A stretch of 64,000 bases of DNA from Actinopolymorpha pittospori (GTDB lineage Bacteria; Actinomycetota; Actinomycetes; Propionibacteriales; Actinopolymorphaceae): the NCBI RefSeq assembly GCF_014873875.1, contig NZ_JADBEM010000001.1:1550001-1614000 (forward strand). Direction: 5' to 3'. The first letter of the stretch is position 1, and each line of letters starts with the position of its first letter. Shown one piece after another: positions 27,321 to 36,670 of this stretch. A program made the position numbers and the translations under genes. The notes under the pieces were generated by a model. It did no database searches. It worked only from the letters and a program-made list of their open reading frames with translations, and had not been told where the DNA came from.

Positions 27321-28685
27321 ATGTCTGAGTCAGCCGCCGCACTGATCGACCACCACCCGAAAGTGGACGAACTGCGTCTGACCGAGCGTCATGCGTTGGC
27401 TGATCTGCACGCCGTGCTGCGGCTGTGCGACTCGGGGCGGTTGCGCTGCAGTGACAAGACCCGACGACCAGCTGCGGCCAGCGTCGTTATGATCGCCGAC
27501 ACCCTGTCAGGTGGCGACTTCTACCCGGACGAGGCGATCGCCGCGTACGCTTGGCCCCTGCTCGTGCAGACCGGCGGCCTGGCCGAAATCGTGGGCGGGA
27601 GACTCCAACTGACCGCCCGGGGCCGGTCGGCACTCGGGAAACCGGCTGCGGAGGTCATCAGGGGCCTGTGGCGTTCCTGGATCACAAAGGCCGTGCTCGA
27701 CGAGCTGAGCCGGGTCGAGCACATCAAGGGCCAGCGCGCCACCAACGTGCTGACCTCGGCGAAGACTCGGCGGCAGCGGGTGTCGGCGGCGCTGGCCACC
27801 TGCCGCCCCGGGGCCTGGGTCGAGTTGGATGATCTGTTCGCCTCAATGCGTGAAGCGGGCCTGTCGCCGACGGTCGCCCGCAGCGACCGGGCGCTGTGGA
27901 AGCTGTACCTGGTTGACGCTCAGTACGGCAGTCTCGGCTACGCCGGGTTCGGTGAGTGGGAGATCCTGGAGGGCCGGTACACCCTTGCGGTCATCTTCGA
28001 GTACGCGGCCACGCTGGGTCTCGTCGACGTCGCCTATGACGAGCCGGACGGTGCCCGCGACGACTACCATGGCAACTGGGGCGCCGACCACCTCGACTAC
28101 CTCAGCCGCTACGACGGGCTGCGCGCGGTGCGGCTCAACGGGCTCGGCGCATACGCTCTCGACCTGACCGCGTCGTACCGGCCGCCGGCAGACGCGGCGC
28201 CGATTCGTAATCTGAAGGTCTTGTCCAACCTGGATTTGGTCGCCACCGGTGAGCTGAGCCCGGCCGACCGCCTCGTCCTCGACGCCTATGCGAAACGGAC
28301 CGCCGAGCGGGTCTGGGCGCTCACCGCGGACACCGTACTCGCCGCCGTCGCCGCCGGTCATACCGCCGACCAGCTCCGCGACTTCCTGGGAGGTCGCATG
28401 GAGCAGCCAGGGCTGCCCGCCACTCTGCTGGTGCTACTCGACGACGTGACCGCCCGCGCCGGGCGACTACGTGACCTGGGTCAGGTGCGCCTCACGAATG
28501 CGCCGATCCGGCACTAGCCGCACTGATCCACCACGACTGCCGGCTCCGGACGCTCTGCCACGGCGATGGGTGAACGGCACATCGCCGTCACGGCGGAACA
28601 CGAACCGGCCTTCCGCCGGGCGGTGCAGGCGCTGGGTTACGCCTTACCCCTCAGATGGGCCTGGACTGAGGGCTATCTTCGCTGA
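27321..28685 (+). pseudogene. Helicase-associated (XPB/Ssl2-like) domain protein with 3' frameshifts
   Basis: From the ATG at 27321 an intact frame gives 398 residues to 28517. It resembles the actinobacterial helicase-associated-domain family (PF13625-like): winged-helix-like first half, then LPATLLVLLDDVTARAGRLRDLG near the end. The expected C-terminus continues in other frames, DPALAALIHHDCRLRTLCHGDG then RHIAVTAEHEPAFRRAVQAL, and ends at TGA 28683-28685. Shifts occur at ~28500 and ~28575, both in G/C runs. The 398-residue product may still fold. Role in nucleic-acid processing is inferred only. Confidence 0.55.
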
Positions 28686-28797
28686 CACGGCGGGTTCGGT
28701 GCCGGTGTCGCGCCCAATCCGGTGCCATCGTCGTCGAGCCGTGGCTGCCCTTCGTGCCGGCTTGGTAAAGTCTTCGGTTCGGTGTGGGCGGAGGCTA

Positions 28798-30156
28798 ATG
28801 GGCAAGAACAGTCGTCAAGGGCACAAGGCCAAGCGGAAGGCTGCGGAGGCGACTCAGCGTCGAAGAGCCGGCGGGGCGCCCGGCGTCGATGACCCGATGC
28901 GCCTGTTCGGCGCGCCACGCAGTCCCTCCCAGCGCCAGTTCGCGGAACAGATCATCGACCAGGCAATCCACGCCAGACACCTCGAAGAGGCCGCCGAGCT
29001 CGAGCGCTGCCGTGCCCTGCTGACCGCCGGCGCCGGCGGAACTGCCGGCACCCAGGTCGTCAACCGGGCCTTGTTGGCCTCGCTGCTTCGCGAGGTCGAG
29101 CACGCGTGGCGGCGCGGCTGGCAGCCGGCTGAGCTGGTACGGGTGGCCCGCCGCGAGTACACCACGCGTCACGGCCGGCTCATGGTCGACGCCATCGCGG
29201 CGCAGATGCGCAGCTATTCCACGGCGACCGTCGATCGGCGGTTGCAGTCGCAGTTGGCTGCCCTCGACGCGCAGGTGTGGTGGGAGCACGACGACCACTA
29301 CGTGAGTGTTTGGGGCGATCGGCAGGGCCTCGACCGCGCCGGGGTGATCGCCACCATGATCGAGGTGCTTCATCTTCTCGCGACGCTGCCCCCAATCGAG
29401 CCGGTCGGCCCGATGCCGGGCACTGCCATGTCCGCCGCGGTGACACCGCCCGCGGACCTCGATCAGCGGAGGCTCGATCGGGTCCGGGCGTTGCTGGCCA
29501 AGGCGGAGTCCACCGACTTCCCGGAGGAGGCCGACGCGTTCACGGCAAAGGCACAGGAGCTGATGGCCCGTCATCGCATCGATCACGCCCTCCTCGTCGC
29601 CACGACGGGCGAACGCGACCGGCCGGCTACCCGCCGGGTGAGCATCGACAATCCGTACGAGGCGCCAAAAACGCTGCTGCTGCAGGTTGTCGCGGAGGCC
29701 AACAGCTGTCGGGCGGTGTGGATGAAGCGGTTCGGCTTCACCACCATCGTCGGCTTCCCGGCCGATCTGGAATCGACCGAACTGCTGTTCACCTCGCTGC
29801 TCGTGCAGGCGACGAGGGCGATGACACAGGCCAAGCCGAGCACTGACAAGTACGGGCGCAACACGACCCGCTCGTTTCGGCAGTCATTTCTGACCGCGTA
29901 CGCGTCACGGATCGGTGAACGGCTCAGCGCCGCCACCGAGGGGGTGGACCGGGAGATGACCGCGTCGGCGGGCGCTGCCCAACTGCTGCCTGTGCTCGCA
30001 GCGCGCGACGACGCGGTGCGTGATGCCTTCGAGAAGCAGTTCCCCGAACTGACACGGCATGCGACGGCCATCAACAACCGGGAGGGCTGGGCGTCGGGCC
30101 GGGCCGCGGCTGACCAGGCTTCACTGCACGGGCGGCAAACGGTCGCACACGAGTGA
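28798..30156 (+). CDS. DUF2786 domain protein
   Basis: 452 residues from the ATG at 28798, preceded by a GGAGG-type site. The basic N-terminus (MGKNSRQGHKAKRKA) is followed by a helical region, and at ~220-270 is the DUF2786 signature LDRVRALLAKAESTDFPEEADAFTAKAQELM, then a C-terminal region (TTRSFRQSFLTAYASRI). DUF2786 proteins occur near mobile elements and phage functions but have no established activity. It lies between the helicase-like gene and the AbiE locus on the same strand. Confidence 0.8.
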   Translation: MGKNSRQGHKAKRKAAEATQRRRAGGAPGVDDPMRLFGAPRSPSQRQFAEQIIDQAIHARHLEEAAELERCRALLTAGAGGTAGTQVVNRALLASLLREVEHAWRRGWQPAELVRVARREYTTRHGRLMVDAIAAQMRSYSTATVDRRLQSQLAALDAQVWWEHDDHYVSVWGDRQGLDRAGVIATMIEVLHLLATLPPIEPVGPMPGTAMSAAVTPPADLDQRRLDRVRALLAKAESTDFPEEADAFTAKAQELMARHRIDHALLVATTGERDRPATRRVSIDNPYEAPKTLLLQVVAEANSCRAVWMKRFGFTTIVGFPADLESTELLFTSLLVQATRAMTQAKPSTDKYGRNTTRSFRQSFLTAYASRIGERLSAATEGVDREMTASAGAAQLLPVLAARDDAVRDAFEKQFPELTRHATAINNREGWASGRAAADQASLHGRQTVAHE

Positions 30157-30469
30157 TCGGCTGCTGCGTCGAGCCGTGACGGATCGCACAGATAGAACTG
30201 GCTCGGAGCCCGCGATCTCGGTCCTACGTTCATGTCCGACGCTTGGGGGATAGAACCCCTCGTATGTCGGACGTCGACCACGAGCAGCTCTATCGGCTCG
30301 CGGAGTCCCAGGCTGGCTACTTCACTACCGGACAGGCGGAAGAAGCCGGAATGGACCGCACTACCCTGCGCTATCACGCCCGTCCCGGCGGGCGGTACCA
30401 GCGCGTTCGACGAGGGCTGTACCGGCTGCGGCACTTCCCGTCCAGCCGGTTCGAACACGTCCTGGCTAG

Positions 30470-32131
30470 CCCCGGTCTTTCATGAGGGCCGTCGCGATGG
30501 TGTTGGTGCTGTGTGATCGGGTGAGACTGTGCTGTGCGTGATCGTGGGTAGGACGTTGCGCCGGCTGGCGCTGCCGGGCTGCGGTTCTCCGGGTGGTGAT
30601 GTCGTGGGCGGACAGATCGGGTCAGGCTGGTTGTGGGATGGCGGCGATGTTGGCGAAGACCGCGATGATGGCCGCGGCCCAGGGCCACGATTCGGGGATC
30701 CGCAGGCGGCGACGTCGGGCGCTGTGTGTGAGGCGGGCGGGCACGTGGAGGAACCGGTAACGCATGGCCTTGGGCTCACACCCCGCCAGGACGACAGCGT
30801 CACCGGTGCAGCCCAGCAGCCGGGTCCACGCGGTCAGGTCGGCAGCGACCTGGGTGAGCATCAGCCATGCCTGGTTGATGTCGAACTCCCGCGACGGGAA
30901 TCGGCCGAGCCCGGTGTCCTTGGCGTGCCGGATCCGGTCCTCGACTCGTGCGTGGGCACGGTGACGGGCTTCGAGGAACCCCAGCTGCCCGGTCATGGTG
31001 TTGGTGACGAAGGCTTGGTAGCGCCACCCGTCGCGCTCCTCAAACAGCGACAGCTGCGCGCCGGGGTGCGGTCGTTCACGGCGGACGATGACCCGCATCC
31101 CGTCGGGCCAGGTCGTCAGGTTTAGCACTCCGGTGAGCTCGGCGACGTCGCCGCCTTCGCGGATCCCGCCGTCGGCGTCGACCGCTGGCGTCCAGGCCCT
31201 CTTCGGGAGGAGTCTGATGGCGTCGCGGATCTTCTCGGTGATGCTGAACCCCACCGAGTACTCCACGCTGCGGCCGCGGACCTTGCCCTGGGCGGTGAGC
31301 CAGTCGAGTAGCCCATGGGACGCGCCCGCGCCATCACTACGGATCAGCAGCTTGCGGCGGTGCGTGCCGGGGATCTGTGCGATCGCGTCGGTCAGGACCT
31401 CGATGTGATCGGTGGCCGTGTTCGACCCGGCGTTCCCGGCCCGCAGCTTCGCGGCGAGGAACTCGCTGGTGTTGTCGCACCACACGCCCAGTGGGTGGTA
31501 GCCGAAAGTCCGCTTGAACGTCGCCGCAGCGTTCTCCTTCTCCGAATGGGCGATCACGATCGTGGCGTCCACATCGAGCACCACCACCTCGCCGAGGTCG
31601 GTCCCGGCCACCTTCGCGGCAGGCACGCCGTCAGGAAGCTGGGCCCACACGTGGCGGCGGACGCGGGCTCTTGCGGCCGCGATCTTCTTCAACCGTCCCG
31701 CAGCAACCTCCTCGAGTACCCGCCAGACCGTCGGCGGCGACGCGACCGGGCCGAGCACCCCGGCCTGGTGGCGCAGCACGTCGATGTCGGTGATCGCCTC
31801 GCCGCCGTCGGCGAGCATCACAGCAACGTCGACCAGCACCTGGCCGCGGTCGTGGCCCGGATCGAAGTCCCGGCGCGACATCGCCTTCGAAAGTCCGGTC
31901 GTAAGGCCCGTCCGGTTGCCCAGCAGCCGGGTCGCGACGCTGCCCGAGTGGGCCACCACACCGACACCATCAGCGGACACAGACAAGCCGGCAGACCACG
32001 AAGTACGCTTCACCTACGGAGTGCCTTCCACTTGGGGAACTTGAACCTTCGACAAGTCCAAGGATCCCAAGCAGGAAGGCACTTCCGTGCTTCTACACGC
32101 CGATCACCCACCGAGCCGTGAACGATCCGGG
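30470..32131 (-). mobile_element. IS1380-family element 1
   Basis: 1662 bp flanked by a 4-bp duplication CTAG (30466-30469 and 32132-32135). The ends read inward CCCCGGTCTTTCATGAG and CCCGGATCGTTCACGG, an imperfect terminal inverted repeat. It carries one transposase gene on the minus strand and interrupts abiEi in the sense opposite to the host gene. Confidence 0.9.
30622..32013 (-). CDS. IS1380-family transposase
   Basis: 463 residues with the IS1380 DDE arrangement: VVVLDVDATIVIAHSEKENA (first Asp), LLIRSDGAGASHGLLDWL (second Asp) and RAHARVEDRIRHAKDTGLGR (Glu). The frame is intact, so the element may be active. It differs substantially from the second IS1380 transposase at 59852. Confidence 0.92.
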   Translation of the reverse strand: MKRTSWSAGLSVSADGVGVVAHSGSVATRLLGNRTGLTTGLSKAMSRRDFDPGHDRGQVLVDVAVMLADGGEAITDIDVLRHQAGVLGPVASPPTVWRVLEEVAAGRLKKIAAARARVRRHVWAQLPDGVPAAKVAGTDLGEVVVLDVDATIVIAHSEKENAAATFKRTFGYHPLGVWCDNTSEFLAAKLRAGNAGSNTATDHIEVLTDAIAQIPGTHRRKLLIRSDGAGASHGLLDWLTAQGKVRGRSVEYSVGFSITEKIRDAIRLLPKRAWTPAVDADGGIREGGDVAELTGVLNLTTWPDGMRVIVRRERPHPGAQLSLFEERDGWRYQAFVTNTMTGQLGFLEARHRAHARVEDRIRHAKDTGLGRFPSREFDINQAWLMLTQVAADLTAWTRLLGCTGDAVVLAGCEPKAMRYRFLHVPARLTHSARRRRLRIPESWPWAAAIIAVFANIAAIPQPA

Positions 32132-32373
32132 CTAGCTGGCTGCCGCTCCGCCCAGCAGGCGGAGTCGTTTCGCATGCCACCGCGCTGGAACTCTACGATC
32201 TCGCTGACGTGATCCCTGACCTCGTGCACATTTCGGTGTCCAGAGCCAGGCGGGGGCAGCGGCCCCGCCCAGGGGTACGGATCCACACCCTCCAAGATCC
32301 TCCATGCCCGGCCCAGGTACGCATCGTGCATGGGGTGCCGGTGACAACTCCGGAGCGCAGCATCGTCGATTCG

Positions 32374-32481
32374 CTAGTGTCGCGTAATGGTTGAGCATTT
32401 ACTCCCCAGACAGCATCGCCGCAGGTCAGGGCCGTCCGAAGGTGCTCCTGGTGGCAAGAAGATTTCATTACGCGACACTAG
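32374..32481. repeat. MITE copy 2 (108 bp, TA-flanked) inside abiEi
   Basis: Ends CTAGTGTCGCGTAATG and CATTACGCGACACTAG. Removing the element with one TA restores the abiEi reading frame across the junction (IVDSLGNG), which proves a TA target duplication. Same orientation as the copy at 59283. Confidence 0.93.
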
Positions 32482-32629
32482 GAAACGGAGTACAGCCAGA
32501 ACAAGTGGAACTCGCCATACGTCAGGCCCTCGAACGACGGCTCACCACACCACGCCGACTCCGCGCGGCCGCAGCCGACCGGACGACCAACACACGCCTG
32601 TTCTTCGATGCCGCTCTCAAGGCACAGCC

Positions 32630-33559
32630 ATGAAGTACGCCGACCCCCCAAGCTTTCGCCGTGCACTCGAAGATCGCTTGAAGACCCACGCCAAAGGCGA
32701 TGGAGCATTTGTCGCTCGAAACAGAAAGCGGGTAATCTTTGACCGTTTCCTTGCTCGGCTCTGCGCCGTAGCTCCAGGCCGTTGGCTTCTCAAGGGAGGA
32801 TTTGCACTCGACCTCCGGCTCGCGGAGAGGGCCCGCGCCACCAAAGACATCGACCTGGACTGGCACGACAACGCGGACGAACTTCTCGACACACTTCTCG
32901 ACGCCGCCGTTCACGACACCGGCGACTACTTCACCTTCACCGTCGAGCGCACGGGCATGCCACCCGACCGCCTGGGCGGAAGCCACCGCTTCCGGATCGC
33001 CGGAGCGCTTGCGGGCCGGGAATTCGATACATTCCTGCTCGACGTCGGCCAGTCCGGTGGTCCGATGGGGAAGGTCGAAACCATCACCACACCTGACCTA
33101 CTTGCCTTCGCAGGAATTGGAGCCGGTAACCGTACCCGCCCTCCCCTGGCAGAGCAGGTCGCCGAGAAACTGCACGCCTACACCCGAACCTACGACGGAG
33201 GACGACCCAGCACCCGAACCAAGGACCTGGTAGACCTCGCACTCATCGCCCAACTCTTCCCCCTCGACGCGAACAACCTCAGACACGCGATCGATGCGAC
33301 CTTCACAAGCCGCGCAACGCACGCGCAGCCCACGACACTGCCACCGGCGCCCAGCCAATGGAGCCGGCCCTTCCGCGAACTCGCCGACACCGTCGGCATA
33401 GGCAGTGAACTCACCACCGGGCACCAGATCGCCGCCAACATGCTCAACCCTGTCCTCGACGGCCGAATCAGCTCGGGAACCTGGCAACCACACGCACAGC
33501 AATGGGTCACAAACCGTCGAGTGAGGTGCCCCGAACCTTCCGGACAGCGGCCCAACTAA
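32630..33559 (+). CDS. AbiEii/AbiGii-type nucleotidyltransferase toxin (locus 1)
   Basis: 309 residues. The nucleotidyltransferase motif is WLLKGGFALDLRL (Gly56-Gly57) followed by ATKDIDLDW (Asp73, Asp75), then HAYTRTYDGGRPSTRTKDLVDL. This is the toxin of type IV AbiE systems, which modifies tRNA or other nucleotide targets. The start ATG overlaps the antitoxin stop by ATGA. The final ~10 residues (CPEPSGQRPN) come from an inserted IS3 end, so the native C-terminus is lost. With its antitoxin gene broken, translation coupling and neutralisation are both gone. Confidence 0.88.
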   Translation: MKYADPPSFRRALEDRLKTHAKGDGAFVARNRKRVIFDRFLARLCAVAPGRWLLKGGFALDLRLAERARATKDIDLDWHDNADELLDTLLDAAVHDTGDYFTFTVERTGMPPDRLGGSHRFRIAGALAGREFDTFLLDVGQSGGPMGKVETITTPDLLAFAGIGAGNRTRPPLAEQVAEKLHAYTRTYDGGRPSTRTKDLVDLALIAQLFPLDANNLRHAIDATFTSRATHAQPTTLPPAPSQWSRPFRELADTVGIGSELTTGHQIAANMLNPVLDGRISSGTWQPHAQQWVTNRRVRCPEPSGQRPN

Positions 33560-33803
33560 GATTGGGCAATCCGGAAAGGGAAGAAAGTTGCCACCACACC
33601 GCAGGAACTACTCTGCCGAGTTCAAAGAAGAGGCCGTGAAGATGGTGATCGAGACGTCTCGTCCGATCGCCCAGGTCGCAAAGGAACTCGGTATCCACGA
33701 CGCGACCCTCGGTAACTGGGTTAACGCCTATCGCCGCGAACTCCGATGACGAGCCGGCATTGACCGTCGGTGAACGTGCGCGACTTCGGGAATGCGAGGC
33801 CGC
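33522..33803 (+). mobile_element. IS3-family 5' fragment with broken orfA
   Basis: The left end begins TGAGGTGCCCCGAACC within the toxin 3' end. TTG 33588 opens orfA: NYSAEFKEEAVKMVIETSRP then QVAKELGIHDATLGNWVNAY, ending at TGA 33747. After a 2-nt deletion the original frame resumes (DEPALTVGERARLRE) and stops matching at ~33803, where an IS110 tail begins. orfB is absent. Confidence 0.8.
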
Positions 33804-34092
33804 GTTCGCCCAGATCGCCGGCACCTGCCCGATCCCGGCATCCTCGGGCAACACAGTCCGGCACCGGCTCAACCGCGGTGGCGACCGACGCCTCAACCGG
33901 GCGCTCAACACCATCGTGCTCACCCGGATGCGCACCGACCCCCACACCCGCACCTACATCAAGCGGCGCCTGGCCGAGGGCAAGACGACCAAGGAAATCC
34001 GCCGCTGTCTGAAGCGCTATGTCAGCCGCCAGATCTTCCGTGCCCTGGCAGCAACCCACCGCGCACCCGAAGAGATCGAGTCAACGGCTTGA
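33803..34092 (+). pseudogene. IS110-family transposase C-terminal fragment
   Basis: Sequence from ~33803 to the TGA at 34092 encodes only the C-terminal domain of an IS110 transposase: IPASSGNTVRHRLNRGGDRR (catalytic-Ser region), then YIKRRLAEGKTTKEIRRCLK. It is fused in frame to the IS3 orfA remnant, a junction made by deletion or recombination between two elements. Confidence 0.85.
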
Positions 34093-34202
34093 CACGACAT
34101 AGAAGCATCCCGGGCGACACCCCATGATCGCCTGACGGGCGCTACCCGTCCCGGACACCCGTCGGGCCGCGAGCGCGGCTTTGCGGAGTTGGGCAGGGGT
34201 CG

Positions 34203-34814
34203 TCACCGGCTCGCTCCAGGGACCTCGTTGAGCGGTCGTCGTCCGGTGACCACGAGGAGAATCTCCCTGGCTGTCATCGTCACGACGGTCGATCCCTCGC
34301 CGACGGACACGTCCGTGTCGATGGCGGCCAGTTTTCTCCCGTCAAGGTCGACCCCGAAGTAGTTCATCTGCCGGGGCCTGGTTGACGCTAGAACCAGCGC
34401 GACGCGATCAGCCGGTGCCGAGGGGAGGCCGAGTGGTTCAGTGACGTCGAGGCCGTGGATGACGTCGTGGCTGAGGGCACCGGCCTCTCCGCCACCGGGT
34501 GGCTGCCAGGGGTGGTCGATGTTGCGCCGGAGAAGGTCGACGAGCTCGGCCTCGCTCATCGCCTGTGCTGCTGACCGGGCGTCCCGGTCGGCGTACCTGT
34601 TGAACGAGAACCTGGCCCGAGCCACACCTGCCATCACCCCGAACGGCTTGGTCCGGAACGGCATCGTCATGTGGGCGACCACCTCACGGACCTGCCAGCC
34701 ATCGCACAGGGACGGCATGCCCCACTGCTTTGGCGTGAGGTCGCCAAAGAGGCTGGCGAGCCGCTCCCGCTCCGTCCGGGTCTCGCTTGTCAGGTGGGCC
34801 GAGGGTGTTCCCAT
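34203..34814 (-). CDS. Maleylpyruvate isomerase-family (MDMPI/DinB-like) protein
   Basis: 203 residues from the ATG at 34814 (AGGA upstream). MDMPI-family features: LFGDLTPKQWGMPSLCDGWQVREVVAHM with the metal-binding His, then GALSHDVIHGLDVTEPLG with a second conserved His. Members bind a divalent metal and use mycothiol as cofactor, which supports an actinobacterial host. It lies 61 bp after a sigma-factor gene on the same strand and is probably in its operon. Actual substrate unknown. Confidence 0.83.
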   Translation of the reverse strand: MGTPSAHLTSETRTERERLASLFGDLTPKQWGMPSLCDGWQVREVVAHMTMPFRTKPFGVMAGVARARFSFNRYADRDARSAAQAMSEAELVDLLRRNIDHPWQPPGGGEAGALSHDVIHGLDVTEPLGLPSAPADRVALVLASTRPRQMNYFGVDLDGRKLAAIDTDVSVGEGSTVVTMTAREILLVVTGRRPLNEVPGASR

Positions 34815-34875
34815 CGGGCTGTCCTTCCGCATCGTCGGTGTGTTCATCGACTTGTACGACACGGGGCGGGAGAAC

Positions 34876-35856
34876 TCATCGGTCACCCCTGACATGCTCC
34901 GCACGGAGGGACTCTGGGAGGCCGAACTCGGCGAACCGATGCTGCGTGCCGAGGAACGTCACGAGTTGGGTGATCTGTCCGTCTCGTATGTCAACCGAGA
35001 CGAGTGCGAACGGGCGGAGGACGCCGTCGCTGGGCCGGTATTGCCCGAACCCTGGGGCGCCGTTGATGGGGCATGGAACCAGTCGCGCGCCCGCACAGGA
35101 GTCGCTGGCCCCGGTGACCGCTGCGATCTTCTGTGCGCCTTCCAGCCGCCACTGGAACGGTGGCATCGAAGCCACGGCGTCCTCACGCAGGACTGCGGTC
35201 AACTCGGCGATGTCGTGGGACTCAAAGGCAGTCACGTACCGACGCAGCAAGTCACGCTGCCCGGCGTCCTCAGGGCTGTAGATGTCGAAAGGGTCTGGCC
35301 GGTTTGCGTCCAGCGAGGCCCGTGCACGCTGCAACGCGCTGTTCACCGCGGGAACCGTGGTGTGGAGAATCTCGGCAGTCTCTTGGGCGGTGAACACGAG
35401 GACATCACGGAGCACCAGGACAGCCCGCTGATGCGGAGTGAGGTACTGAAGTGCCGCGATGAACGCCAGACGAACCGACTCCCGCTGCAGAACCACTCCA
35501 CCGGGGTCCCGGCTGTCCAGCAGACGTGAGTCGGGCATCGGTTCCACCCACATGTCTGGAGGGAGCGGCGCACCGAGGTCCGCGGTATCGCCTGTCGACC
35601 CCACGTCCATGACCAGTGCCCGCCGCTTCGCCGCCCGGAGCATATCGATGCAGACATTGGTAGCGATCCGATGGACCCACGTGCTCAACCGTGCTCTGCT
35701 CGGGTCGTACTGGTCCCGCTTGGACGACGCTCGAATCAGGGTCTCCTGAACCGCGTCATCCGTGTCAGACGAGGAGCCGAGGAGCCGGTAGCAGTAGCCA
35801 GTCAGTGGGACGCGCAGAGCCTCCAGGTCCTCGATTGCCAACCCGCCTGCCAGCAC
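34876..35856 (-). CDS. ECF sigma factor with SnoaL-like C-terminal domain (SigJ-type)
   Basis: 326 residues. Sigma region 2 is near residues 10-80 (TGYCYRLLGSSSDTDDAVQE, then ARLSTWVHRIATNVCIDMLR). Region 4 is near 138-190 (LTPHQRAVLVLRDVLVF then AVNSALQRARASL). The C-terminal ~120 residues form a SnoaL/NTF2-like domain (YVTAFESHDIAELTAVL). SigJ-like factors of this layout lack a classical anti-sigma factor and are controlled by the extension. No anti-sigma gene is adjacent. Confidence 0.88.
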   Translation of the reverse strand: MLAGGLAIEDLEALRVPLTGYCYRLLGSSSDTDDAVQETLIRASSKRDQYDPSRARLSTWVHRIATNVCIDMLRAAKRRALVMDVGSTGDTADLGAPLPPDMWVEPMPDSRLLDSRDPGGVVLQRESVRLAFIAALQYLTPHQRAVLVLRDVLVFTAQETAEILHTTVPAVNSALQRARASLDANRPDPFDIYSPEDAGQRDLLRRYVTAFESHDIAELTAVLREDAVASMPPFQWRLEGAQKIAAVTGASDSCAGARLVPCPINGAPGFGQYRPSDGVLRPFALVSVDIRDGQITQLVTFLGTQHRFAEFGLPESLRAEHVRGDR

Positions 35857-35965
35857 GCGCCACCTCCATCATCTGACTGCCATGTCCCCAAAGGCTAGTT
35901 CTCGGCCCTCTGACGGCCGGAACCGACCGGTGACGCGGCTCCGGAGCGGCGCTTACCCTTCGGCC

Positions 35966-36670
35966 ATGAACTCACCACTTGCTGGAGTACTCCGTGAGGC
36001 TTGGGCGATGTACCGGGCGCACGCCCGGCATCTCCTCACCCTCGCGTTGGTCGTCTACGTCGTCGCCGCGGTCGTCGAGGCGGTCCTGGCCGCACTGCTC
36101 GGGGCGGTCGTCGGCGGCTTCCTCGCCCTTGTCGTCAGTCTCATCGCGGCCTTCGTGCTGCAGGCCGCACTCGTCAAGGCGGTCGAGGACGTCCGCGACG
36201 GGCGGGCCGACCTGTCCTTGGGGGAGACCGTGGGCGCGGCCCGGCCCTACCTCGGGCAGGTCGCGATCGCCTCCATCGTCTCCGGCCTCGTGATCGGCGT
36301 CGGTCTGTTACTCCTGATCATTCCGGGGCTCGTCGTGTTGACGCTGTGGTGCCTCATCGTTCCGGTGATCGTGCTCGAGGGTGCGTCGGTGTTCGACTCC
36401 TTCGGGCGGAGCCGCGCTCTTGTCCGGGGCCATGGCCTGCAGGTGTTCGGCACGCTCGCCTGCGTGTTCCTCCTGACGCTCGTGGCCCAGATCGTCCTCA
36501 ACGTGCTGCTCCTGGTCCTGCCCGCCGAGATCCGTGGCTTCGTCAGTGGCATCGTCTCCGGGACCCTGGTCGCGCCCTTCGTCGCGCTCGTCCTCACCAT
36601 GGGCTACTTCCGGCTGCGCGCGGCGGCGGGCGGGACGGTCGGCGAGCAGGCAGGGCCGGCCGCCTCCTGA
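35966..36670 (+). CDS. Integral membrane protein, GDPD-N/UPF-like
   Basis: 234 residues from the ATG at 35966. It starts MNSPLAGVLREAWAMYRAH, followed by six hydrophobic segments in three pairs. The pattern REAW..YR.H and RSRALVRGHGLQVFGTL resembles the membrane domain preceding glycerophosphodiester phosphodiesterases and stand-alone relatives. No catalytic domain is present; function unknown. It is divergent from the sigma-factor gene. Confidence 0.7.
   Translation: MNSPLAGVLREAWAMYRAHARHLLTLALVVYVVAAVVEAVLAALLGAVVGGFLALVVSLIAAFVLQAALVKAVEDVRDGRADLSLGETVGAARPYLGQVAIASIVSGLVIGVGLLLLIIPGLVVLTLWCLIVPVIVLEGASVFDSFGRSRALVRGHGLQVFGTLACVFLLTLVAQIVLNVLLLVLPAEIRGFVSGIVSGTLVAPFVALVLTMGYFRLRAAAGGTVGEQAGPAAS

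Larger units (their letters stand above)
30264..32633 (+). pseudogene. AbiEi-type antitoxin gene split by IS1380 and MITE
   Basis: Three exon-like pieces, 30264-30469, 32136-32376 and 32481-32633, join into one 600-nt frame (199 residues plus stop) when the IS1380 element (with one CTAG) and the MITE (with one TA) are removed. The joined protein has the AbiEi winged-helix start (QAGYFTTGQAEEAGMDRTTL), the GLYRLRHFPSSRFEHVLASW junction, ELYDLADVIPDLVHISVSRA, and VHGVPVTTPERSIVDSLGNG. It ends with ATGA overlapping the toxin start, as in canonical abiE operons. In its present state it cannot encode antitoxin; only an 80-residue N-terminal stub is possible. Confidence 0.9.

Noticed and set aside
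27057..28517. A single 486-residue fusion protein
   Set aside because: The first ~80 residues are out-of-frame adaptor debris; the conserved domain begins at the ATG at 27321.
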